Source of the DNA: MED-G116 sp038147495
GTDB taxonomy: Bacteria > Pseudomonadota > Alphaproteobacteria > Puniceispirillales > Puniceispirillaceae
Reading direction: 5' to 3'
DNA length: 64,000 bases
NCBI GenBank assembly: GCA_038147495.1
Contig: JAYQTT010000016.1
Span: 399,763 to 463,762 of the forward strand
Below are positions 45,773 through 53,029 of the stretch, piece after piece. The position numbers and the translations under genes are program-made. A model generated the notes under the pieces. That model did no database searches, had not been told where the DNA came from, and saw only the letters and a program-made list of their open reading frames with translations. Every line of letters begins with the position of its first letter. Positions within the stretch are counted from its first letter, which is position 1.

Positions 45773-46660
45773 CTACGATGAGAATTCGCCAATCGCAACC
45801 GCATCAAGAAGTGCCGTTTCGCCAGCCTTGATAACGCTTAGTTTCGGCGTGCCATCACGGTAGGCAAGGCCAAGCTGGCGTGCCGGTGGATTGCCGCTAA
45901 GGGCAAGGCGTTTGACCGGTAACGGGTTCATATTGCGCACACATCGTTTGGGCACAATCGAGACGCCAAGATTAGCCATCACCATGCTGGAAATTGCCTC
46001 CAGCCCCTCAAGCTCCATCGAATCCCGGACAGTTATCTTGTGTTTTTGCAGCCACCCCTCGACCATCTGACCAAAAATTGCATTGCGGTCAAACCGGATA
46101 AAAGGACGGGTGCGCAACAGCTCAATCGGATCATCGCTGTCGGTTTGTGGGGGGGCCAAAAGCTGCATCGGTTCGGCCGCAATATCAAGGCAGGCCAGCC
46201 CTTGCGGTAGTAAGTCCGGGCGGGTGATGATCGCCGCATCAATCGCGCCGCGATCTAGCTGTTGCATCAATTGACGTGATAGGCCCGGATAGATCGTGAC
46301 CCTTAAATCGGCATGGCGCTGGCGCAGCAGCGATAGTGCCAGCGGCACCAGCCCGGTCAGGGTTGTTGGCACCGCGCCAAGTACAAATTCGCCCTGAAAC
46401 CCCTGATCACCGATCACCGATGCAAGGATGCCATCATAAGCGCGGATGATTTCATCGGCCTTGGCGGCCAGCGCGCGGCCGGTCGGGGTTAATTCAGGGC
46501 GGCGGCCCTTGCGGTCGAACAGCGCGACACCCCATAATGTTTCAAGCGCCTTCATCTGCTGGCTTACCGCCGCATGGGTGACATGACAAGCGGCGGCGGC
46601 GGCGCTGAACGAGCCGTGATCTTGGATGGCGAGCAATGTACGGAGCTGGCGGATGGACAT
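45773..46660 (-). CDS. LysR-family regulator, ItcR-like by position
   Basis: A 295-residue LysR protein. IRQLRTLLAIQDHGSFSAAA and HVTHAAVSQQMKAL form the DNA-binding helix-turn-helix; FVLGAVPTTLTGLVPLALSLL opens the effector domain. It faces away from the SdhB-like gene, with a 15-base palindrome between them, and converges on the itaconate-like genes. It could control either or both operons. Itaconate clusters elsewhere also include a LysR gene. Confidence 0.85.
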   Translation of the reverse strand: MSIRQLRTLLAIQDHGSFSAAAAACHVTHAAVSQQMKALETLWGVALFDRKGRRPELTPTGRALAAKADEIIRAYDGILASVIGDQGFQGEFVLGAVPTTLTGLVPLALSLLRQRHADLRVTIYPGLSRQLMQQLDRGAIDAAIITRPDLLPQGLACLDIAAEPMQLLAPPQTDSDDPIELLRTRPFIRFDRNAIFGQMVEGWLQKHKITVRDSMELEGLEAISSMVMANLGVSIVPKRCVRNMNPLPVKRLALSGNPPARQLGLAYRDGTPKLSVIKAGETALLDAVAIGEFSS

Positions 46661-46703
46661 GGTAGGATAATCCGGCCTTTAATGATTAATCGCTGATCGT
46701 ATT

Positions 46704-46718
46704 GTAAGTTATTCTTAC
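46704..46718. promoter_or_regulatory. LysR-type operator candidate
   Basis: GTAAG-TTATT-CTTAC is a perfect 5-base inverted repeat matching the T-N11-A LysR pattern. It lies in the 139-base divergent gap between the LysR start (46660) and the GTG of the SdhB-like gene (46800). A further half-site GTAAG at 46726-46730 is one and a half turns away. The gap is strongly AT-rich. Confidence 0.6.
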
Positions 46719-46799
46719 ATAATTAGTAAGTATTATTTATTTTATTAAAGAAAAAATTAAATTTATAGTTTTGATAGTTTAATCAAATGGAGTGATCTG

Positions 46800-47528
46800 G
46801 TGGCGGATGAAACGCAAATGATGACCGTGTCGATCTGGCGCGAAAGCGGCGATGATGGCCGCTTTGAGAAATATCAGGTGCCGGCGCGTGAAAACCAGAC
46901 GGTGCTTGATGTCGTGGCGTATGTTCAACAATATATTGACCCGACTTTATCGTACCGGTTCGCCTGCCGTGTTGGGATGTGCGGATCATGTGCGATGATG
47001 GTTAATGGTGCGCCGCGCTGGACCTGCCGCACGCATGTCAGCAAGGTTGTCGCCGGTGATGAATTGGAAGTTGCGCCATTGCGGAACCTACCAGTGATTA
47101 AGGATCTGGCAACCGATATGGATCCGTTTTTCGAAAAATGGGTTGCTGCCGAGGCGGTGTTTCATCCCAGTGCCACCCGGGACGATCCGATGGCGCCGAT
47201 TACGCCCGATGATCCGATGCGCATTGCGGCGAGTGAGGCGATTGAATGTATCAATTGTGCGATCTGTTATGCGGCGTGTGATGTGGTCGAGTCGAACCCC
47301 GATTATTTTGGTCCGGCAGCCTTGAACCGGTCATGGTCGTTGTTGAATGACAGCCGTGATGCCGGTCAGGATGTAAGGCTGGCGGCGGTTGGCTCGAACG
47401 GTGGATGTCACAATTGCCACTCTCAGCAAGGCTGTGTGCAATATTGTCCGAACGAACTTAACCCCACCTTGTCGATCGCTGGATTAAAGCGGGAAACGAC
47501 CAAGGCATTGTTCCGGCGGAGCCGCTAG
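46800..47528 (+). CDS. Succinate dehydrogenase/fumarate reductase-like iron-sulfur subunit
   Basis: A 242-residue FrdB/SdhB-like protein. The 2Fe-2S ligands lie in FACRVGMCGSCAMMVNG and a following Cys, the 4Fe-4S ligands in CINCAICYAACDVV, and the 3Fe-4S ligands in CHSQQGCVQYCPNELNP. The second motif lacks the usual proline after the fourth Cys (reads CD), and an additional CHNC pair precedes the third motif. These point to a non-canonical branch. Start is GTG at 46800 after GGAG at 8 bases. It heads a tightly packed seven-gene operon. Confidence 0.85.
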   Translation: MADETQMMTVSIWRESGDDGRFEKYQVPARENQTVLDVVAYVQQYIDPTLSYRFACRVGMCGSCAMMVNGAPRWTCRTHVSKVVAGDELEVAPLRNLPVIKDLATDMDPFFEKWVAAEAVFHPSATRDDPMAPITPDDPMRIAASEAIECINCAICYAACDVVESNPDYFGPAALNRSWSLLNDSRDAGQDVRLAAVGSNGGCHNCHSQQGCVQYCPNELNPTLSIAGLKRETTKALFRRSR

Positions 47529-47873
47529 ATGCTGGATATTCGTTTATATATGGCACAGCGTCTAACCGCGCTGATTATGGTGCCACTAGTAATCGGCCAT
47601 ATTGCGGTCATGATCTATGCGGTTCAGGGCGGCTTGACGGTTGCCGAAATTCTGGCCCGTACACAAGGCTCTGTTGCATGGTTTTTATTTTACGGCAGTT
47701 TTGTTGTTGCGGTGTCAGTGCATGGGGCCATTGGCGTGCGGGTAATCAGCTTTGAATGGCTAGGGCTTAGGGGGCGCGCCCTAACGCTGTTCAGCTGGGC
47801 AGTTTTTGCGGCGTTGCTGGGGCTTGGCGGCAAGGCGGTTTATAGCGTTACCTTTGCAGGAGGCGGGCTATGA
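47529..47873 (+). CDS. Membrane anchor subunit, SdhC-like
   Basis: A 114-residue protein with three predicted membrane segments. RLYMAQRLTALIMVPLVIGHI contains the conserved Arg and a candidate heme-ligand His, and SVHGAIGVRVISFEWL has a second conserved His. Its ATG follows the SdhB-like stop directly. It would anchor the complex and take part in quinone binding. Confidence 0.75.
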   Translation: MLDIRLYMAQRLTALIMVPLVIGHIAVMIYAVQGGLTVAEILARTQGSVAWFLFYGSFVVAVSVHGAIGVRVISFEWLGLRGRALTLFSWAVFAALLGLGGKAVYSVTFAGGGL

Positions 47874-48211
47874 TAAGGCCGCACCGCTCGCACCCTCTGT
47901 GGTTTGCCTTTTTGCTGCACCGGCTATCGGGACTTAGTCTGGCGCTATTTTTGCCGGTTCATTTCTATATGTTGTCTCTTGCCGTGTCGGCGCCGGTGCG
48001 CCTTGACGGCTTTCTGCGTTTTACCGATTTGACGATTGTTAAACTGGCTGAATTTGGGCTGGTGTTTTTGCTGGCCGTCCATCTTTTTGGCGGGCTGCGG
48101 CTTATGGCGCTGGAATTTCTGCCATGGAGCCCGCATCAGAAAACCATGGCGGCGTCGGCCGTCGCACTGGCCTTTCTGGTGTCGACACTATTCTTTTTGA
48201 AAGCGATTTAA
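47870..48211 (+). CDS. Membrane anchor subunit, SdhD/SdhC-like
   Basis: A 113-residue protein with three membrane segments. HPLWFAFLLHRLSGLSLALF is the SdhC-type motif (HRxSG) used for quinone and heme contacts, and FLLAVHLFGGLRLMALE holds another conserved His. It overlaps the preceding anchor gene by four bases. The pair forms a two-protein anchor as in canonical SDH. Confidence 0.8.
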   Translation: MIRPHRSHPLWFAFLLHRLSGLSLALFLPVHFYMLSLAVSAPVRLDGFLRFTDLTIVKLAEFGLVFLLAVHLFGGLRLMALEFLPWSPHQKTMAASAVALAFLVSTLFFLKAI

Positions 48212-48215
48212 TCTG

Positions 48216-49973
48216 ATGAAACCAATCATTGAACGACATGATACCGATATTCTGATTTTGGGCACTGGCGGGGCGGGTCTGTTTGCCGCCCTTCACGCGC
48301 AAAAGGCTGCACCGGATCAAAAAGTTACAATCGCGGTGAAGGGGCTGATCGGCAAATGCGGCTGCACGCGGATGGTGCAGGGCGGCTATAATGTGGCGCT
48401 GCATCCCCAAGATTCGGTCGAGCGTCATTTCATGGATACGATCATCGGCGGCAAATGGCTTCCTGATCAGGATATGGCCTGGCGACTTGTCACCACGGCA
48501 GTAACCCGTATTCATGAGCTGGAAAATGAAATCGGCTGTTTTTTCGACCGCAACAGTGATGGCACGCTGCATCAAAAGGCCTTTGCCGGACAGACCTTTG
48601 ACCGCACCGCCCATAAGGGCGATTTGACCGGTATCGAGATTATTGGCCGCCTGATGGAACAGGTGCTGTCGCGCCCCGTTGAAAAATTGCAGGAACATCG
48701 CGCAATCGGGTTGATCCCGTCACGCGATGGCAGCGCGCTTGCCGGGGTTTTGTTTATTGATATGCGGCGCGGCACGTTCCGTTTGGTGCGGGCGAAAACT
48801 GTGCTGATGGCAACCGGTGGCGGCCCGACAATGTATAAATATCACACCCCATCCGGCGATAAGAGCATGGACGGATTGTCGATGGCATTGCGCCGCGGGC
48901 TTGGGCTGCGTGATATGGAAATGGTGCAGTTTCATCCGACCGGCCTGATGGCGGGTGACGAAACAAAAATGACTGGCACGGTGCTTGAAGAGGGGCTTCG
49001 CGGGGCTGGTGGCTATCTGATCAATGGCGAGAATAACCGCTTTATGTTTGATTATGATGATGCGGGCGAGCGCGCCACACGCGATATTGTCAGCCGCGCC
49101 ATTTACGAAGAAATGCGGCAGGGTCGTACCTCGCCCTATGGCGGGGTTTATATCTCGATGGCGCATCTTGGGCCGGACGTTGTTGCCAAGAAATTCCAAG
49201 GTATGGTCAAGCGCTGCGCCGATAGTGGATTTGATCTTGCTGCCGGTTTGGTCGAGGTGGTGCCAACCGCACATTATCTGATGGGCGGGGTTGTTGTTGA
49301 CGTTGATACCCGCACAGACCTTCACGGCCTTTATGTTGCTGGTGAGGATGCTGGCGGCGCGCATGGATCAAATCGTCTTGGCGGTAATGGTGTTGCGAAT
49401 TCTACTGTTTATGGCGGTATTGCCGGTGATGTAATGGGCGCTGATGCGATGAAAATGGGCGCATTGCATGATCCGGATGAGACCGTTCTTGATGAAGAGC
49501 TGGCGCGCGCGCTTATTCCGTTCTCGGCGAAACCGGGTAATGTTCAGGAATTGCGCACACGGCTGATGGATATCATGTGGGATGATGTCGGGGTGATGCG
49601 CGATGCTGCTGGTATTCAGCGCGGCATTGAAAAGATCGCTGCCTTGAAAGACGAAATGGAAACGGTTGGCGTTGCTGCCGATAATCTGGCCTTTAACCTG
49701 TCATGGCATGATTGGTTAAGTCTGCAAAGCCTGATTGATACATCCGAGGTGATTGCCAAGGCTGGCCTGTCGCGCGAGAATTCACGTGGGGCGCATTTCC
49801 GCGAAGATTTCCCTGACGCCGGATCGTTTGACCAATCCTATTTCACTGTTGCAACATCGGGTGATAAGGGCATTGAAGTTTCCCGCGAGGCAGTGAAATT
49901 CACCATCGTCAAGCCGGGCGAGTCACTGCTTGGGGCGGACGAGGCCGAAACGCTGGTGGGGGCCGCACAATGA
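48216..49973 (+). CDS. Succinate dehydrogenase/fumarate reductase-like flavoprotein, non-canonical
   Basis: A 585-residue flavoprotein. DILILGTGGAGLFAALHA binds FAD, MEMVQFHPTGLMAGDE and LEEGLRGAGGYLINGENNRF are substrate-site blocks, and AHGSNRLGGNGVANSTVYG closes the FAD site. Where classical SdhA reads SHTxxAQGG with the FAD-linking His, this protein has GCTRMVQGGYN, with Cys at the His position, so FAD is probably not bound covalently. It oxidises or reduces a dicarboxylate. The context suggests succinate or methylsuccinate. It overlaps the hydratase gene downstream by four bases. Confidence 0.8.
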   Translation: MKPIIERHDTDILILGTGGAGLFAALHAQKAAPDQKVTIAVKGLIGKCGCTRMVQGGYNVALHPQDSVERHFMDTIIGGKWLPDQDMAWRLVTTAVTRIHELENEIGCFFDRNSDGTLHQKAFAGQTFDRTAHKGDLTGIEIIGRLMEQVLSRPVEKLQEHRAIGLIPSRDGSALAGVLFIDMRRGTFRLVRAKTVLMATGGGPTMYKYHTPSGDKSMDGLSMALRRGLGLRDMEMVQFHPTGLMAGDETKMTGTVLEEGLRGAGGYLINGENNRFMFDYDDAGERATRDIVSRAIYEEMRQGRTSPYGGVYISMAHLGPDVVAKKFQGMVKRCADSGFDLAAGLVEVVPTAHYLMGGVVVDVDTRTDLHGLYVAGEDAGGAHGSNRLGGNGVANSTVYGGIAGDVMGADAMKMGALHDPDETVLDEELARALIPFSAKPGNVQELRTRLMDIMWDDVGVMRDAAGIQRGIEKIAALKDEMETVGVAADNLAFNLSWHDWLSLQSLIDTSEVIAKAGLSRENSRGAHFREDFPDAGSFDQSYFTVATSGDKGIEVSREAVKFTIVKPGESLLGADEAETLVGAAQ

Positions 49974-50902
49974 TCAATATCGAGCTTATTCAACAAACCG
50001 CTGAAAGCCTGATGGCGAAAGCAGCAATTGAAATTCCCGATGATTACCTTGCCGGTTTGCAACAGGCCGCCAATGACGAGGATGGTGACCTGTCCAGTTT
50101 TGTGCTTGAGGCGATGCTGGAAAATTACGCAGCCGCAAAAGAAGACAGCCGCGCCATGTGCGGTGATACTGGCTGTCCTCGATGGTATGTCAAAATGGGT
50201 AATGAGGCGCAAATTGATGGTGGGCCGGTCGCGCTTGAGGCGGCGCTGCGGCGTGCGACGGCAAACGCAACACAATCGGTGCCATTGCGGCCAAACAGGG
50301 TGCATCCATTATGGCGAACTGACCATGATAATAATGTCGGTATTGGGGCGCCGGAAATCGAATATGGGTTTGAACCGAACGGCAATTGGATTGATCTGAT
50401 TACCGTTCATAAGGGCGGCCTGTTTGGCACTGATTACCGGATGCTGTTTCCAAGTGACGGCATCGAGGGCATCAAGCGGTTTTACCTCGACTCGCTGGTG
50501 GCGTTTGGCAAGCGCGGTCTGGCCTGTCAACCGGCGATTATCGGCATTGGTCTTGGCGGCTCAAAAGACAGCTGCATGGTGCTTGGCAAGCGTGCCGCCT
50601 GTCTGCGTGTCGTTGGCAACCGTAATCCTGATCCGAAAATTGCCGCGCTTGAGGATGAGTTCAAGACATTGGGCAACAACATCGGTATGGGCGCGATGGG
50701 GTTCGTTGGCAAATCAATGGTGATTGATTGCAATATCGAGGTTGGCTATTGCCATACTGGCGGGATGCAAATGAGTGTTCATGCCTTTTGTTTGTCGTCG
50801 CGCCGTGCGGTAGCACGGATTTTTGATGATGGGCGGGTTGAATATCGCACTGACCCTGAATGGTTTACCGATTATCAGAGGCGGGAGACAGTCGAATGGT
50901 AA
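49970..50902 (+). CDS. Class I fumarase-type hydratase, alpha subunit
   Basis: A 310-residue Fe-S hydro-lyase alpha subunit of the fumarase/tartrate dehydratase type. RAMCGDTGCPRWYVKMG holds a cluster Cys, GIGLGGSKDSCMVLGKRA and VEVGYCHTGGMQMSVHAFCL-like blocks (the last reads IEVGYCHTGGMQMS) supply others. It adds water to fumarate, mesaconate or a similar unsaturated diacid. The beta subunit gene overlaps its end (ATGGTAA). Located after the SDH-like genes, it would hydrate their product. Confidence 0.82.
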   Translation: MINIELIQQTAESLMAKAAIEIPDDYLAGLQQAANDEDGDLSSFVLEAMLENYAAAKEDSRAMCGDTGCPRWYVKMGNEAQIDGGPVALEAALRRATANATQSVPLRPNRVHPLWRTDHDNNVGIGAPEIEYGFEPNGNWIDLITVHKGGLFGTDYRMLFPSDGIEGIKRFYLDSLVAFGKRGLACQPAIIGIGLGGSKDSCMVLGKRAACLRVVGNRNPDPKIAALEDEFKTLGNNIGMGAMGFVGKSMVIDCNIEVGYCHTGGMQMSVHAFCLSSRRAVARIFDDGRVEYRTDPEWFTDYQRRETVEW

Positions 50903-51573
50903 AGCCGAGCAAACCGCGTAAAATTCGCCTCAGCGCGAACCCCACCGCCGAAGCATTGGCCGATCTGGTGATTGGCGATATTGTTTATCTTGATGGGACT
51001 GTCTATACCGCGCGTGAAGGGGTTTATAAACGCGTGCTGGAAGATGGCGTTGCAATGCCGCTGGCGTTACCCGGCGAGAGTGCGGCCAATTTTCATTGCT
51101 CGCCCGCTGCCACCCAGCATGATGATGGCAGCTTTGATCTTGGTGCGGTAACAGCAACCGCATCCTTTCGGTTTTCCAAATGGATCGGCCCGTGGCTGGC
51201 CGCATCCGGGGCCAAGCTGATCATTGGCAAAGGCGGAATGAGCGCCAAGGATTACCGCGAGCATTTCGTGCCGCATGGTGCCATTTATCTGACCACGGTT
51301 GGCTATGGAACGGGCGCGCTTTTGGGCCGCGGTGTCAAACAGGTCAGCAATCTTCACTGGAAAAAGGAACTTGGGCTTGCGCAGGCCATGTGGGTTCTTG
51401 AGGTGGAAAATTTCGGCCCCTTCATTGTCGAGAGCGACCTTGCCGGCAATAGCCTGTTTGAGCGTGAAAATGCCCGTATCGCGGCATCGCTTGATAAGGT
51501 CTATGAAGGCACCCGACCGGCGGTTCTGAAACGCTTTGGCGAAACCGATGACCGCAGCGATGAATTGATCTGA
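50896..51573 (+). CDS. Class I fumarase-type hydratase, beta subunit
   Basis: A 225-residue C-terminal-type subunit (fumerase_C). IVYLDGTVYTAREGVYKRVL, PWLAASGAKLIIGKGGMSAKD and AIYLTTVGYGTGALLG are the swivelling-domain motifs that bind the substrate carboxylates. The ATG at 50896 overlaps the alpha stop by seven bases, giving coupled translation. Together with the alpha subunit it forms the active enzyme. Confidence 0.85.
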   Translation: MVKPSKPRKIRLSANPTAEALADLVIGDIVYLDGTVYTAREGVYKRVLEDGVAMPLALPGESAANFHCSPAATQHDDGSFDLGAVTATASFRFSKWIGPWLAASGAKLIIGKGGMSAKDYREHFVPHGAIYLTTVGYGTGALLGRGVKQVSNLHWKKELGLAQAMWVLEVENFGPFIVESDLAGNSLFERENARIAASLDKVYEGTRPAVLKRFGETDDRSDELI

Positions 51574-51616
51574 CCACGATTGGCATCAGGCCGAAGGGCA
51601 ATAAAGGAATTTGGCT

Positions 51617-53029
51617 GTGGCCGATCAAAATATCCTGATTATTGGCAGTGGTTTTGCTGCTGCGGTGACGGTAATTCATCTGGTTCAAGCTGGCATAAAA
51701 CCGGCCACGATCACGATTGTCGGGCCGGGTGCGCTTGGTGCGGGCAATGCCTATGGCTGTGACGATAAGGATTTCCGGCTGAATGTGCGTGCCGCACTGA
51801 TGTGGATATGGCCTGAAAAGCGTGATGATTTCGGCCTTTGGGCAAAAGCGAATATCACCGATGATCCGGAGGCTGTGCAGAATTCCGGTAATTTTTACCG
51901 GCGTCGTGATTTTGCCCGTTATGTGAAAAGCTGCCTTGATACGGTTTTGGCCGATGCTGGTGCGCCGCATAATGGTATCACCCATCACCAGCAAATTGTA
52001 ACCGGCCTTGGCACGGCCGACAGCGGCGGCTGGCAAGCAAGCCTTGATGATGGCCGCCTGATCACCGCCGATCATGTCATTCTGGCAACTGGCAATCCAA
52101 CGCCGCAATGGCCGTGCCGGGTTAATCACGCGGTTATGGCATCGCCAGCGACGGCAAAACTGCTGGTGCAAAATCCGTGGGATGGGCGCTGGCTTGACCA
52201 TGTAACCAGCGGATCGCGCATTGCCATTATTGGCAGTGGCCTGACCGCGTTGGACGCGATTACCGCGTTGGCACGGCGCAATCATCAGGCGCAGATTTAT
52301 CTGCTGGCACCACATGGTAACCTGCCGCCAGTACAGGCAGATTGGGTAAAACAGGGGCCGCCAATTTGGCCAAAACCGCCACGCCCGTCAAAAATCTTGC
52401 GCCGGTTCCGCAGTTATCTGCCCGATCTGCCACCAGAGGATTCGCGCTGGCAAGCGGCCTTTGAGGAATTGCGCATCGACATTAACCAGCAATGGGCGGC
52501 ATTGAATGATGATGATCGGCGGCGGTTAATGCGCCGTCTTGGGTGGCTGTGGTCGCGCTACCGTTATCGCGCCGCACCGCAAACCATCGCCGCGGCAACG
52601 CGGCTGCAGCAATCGGGTATTCTGGATATCTGTCATGCACGGCTGACAGCGATTAACCCGGGCGATGATACGCCGCTTCGGCTTGATCTGACGGGCGCTG
52701 CTGGTGAGGGGCGCTGCCTTGATGTTGATTATGTGATTAATTGCACGGGTGCAGGCCAAGACCCGTTTCTTGCCAGTTTGGTAACAGCCGGTATCGGCGT
52801 TGCTGATGCGTTTGGAAAAGGGCTTCGGGTCACTGCGGATAACCAAATCATCCGGCCTGATGGCAGTGCCAGTAAAAACCTGCTGATGATTGGTCCCCAG
52901 ATGGCCAGCAGCCTTGGCGATGTTGTTGCCGCCAGCGAGGTTTCACTGGCCGCGATAAGGGTTGCTGGCAATTTCGCCGAACAGCTAGTCGGCAGGGGCA
53001 AACGTCATGATGGTGGCATCGACGCTTAA
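51617..53029 (+). CDS. FAD/NAD(P)-binding protein, function unknown
   Basis: A 470-residue protein of the NAD_binding_9 / HpnW-like flavoprotein group. ILIIGSGFAAAVTVIHLVQAG is the first dinucleotide motif, DHVILATGNPTPQWP the ATG block, IAIIGSGLTALDAITAL the second dinucleotide motif and YVINCTGAGQDPF the last. Start chosen as GTG 51617 with AAAGGAA at 7 bases. It ends the SDH-like operon; its 3' end overlaps the convergent pccA gene by 45 bases. No substrate can be named. Confidence 0.7.
   Translation: MADQNILIIGSGFAAAVTVIHLVQAGIKPATITIVGPGALGAGNAYGCDDKDFRLNVRAALMWIWPEKRDDFGLWAKANITDDPEAVQNSGNFYRRRDFARYVKSCLDTVLADAGAPHNGITHHQQIVTGLGTADSGGWQASLDDGRLITADHVILATGNPTPQWPCRVNHAVMASPATAKLLVQNPWDGRWLDHVTSGSRIAIIGSGLTALDAITALARRNHQAQIYLLAPHGNLPPVQADWVKQGPPIWPKPPRPSKILRRFRSYLPDLPPEDSRWQAAFEELRIDINQQWAALNDDDRRRLMRRLGWLWSRYRYRAAPQTIAAATRLQQSGILDICHARLTAINPGDDTPLRLDLTGAAGEGRCLDVDYVINCTGAGQDPFLASLVTAGIGVADAFGKGLRVTADNQIIRPDGSASKNLLMIGPQMASSLGDVVAASEVSLAAIRVAGNFAEQLVGRGKRHDGGIDA

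Noticed and set aside
48720..49364. 214-residue leftward ORF opposite the SdhA-like gene
   Set aside because: Antisense to highly conserved flavoprotein motifs, so a shadow frame.
51422..52315. 297-residue leftward ORF opposite the FAD/NAD(P) protein gene
   Set aside because: No recognisable domain, and the plus-strand frame has two good dinucleotide-binding motifs. It is a shadow frame of a GC-rich gene.
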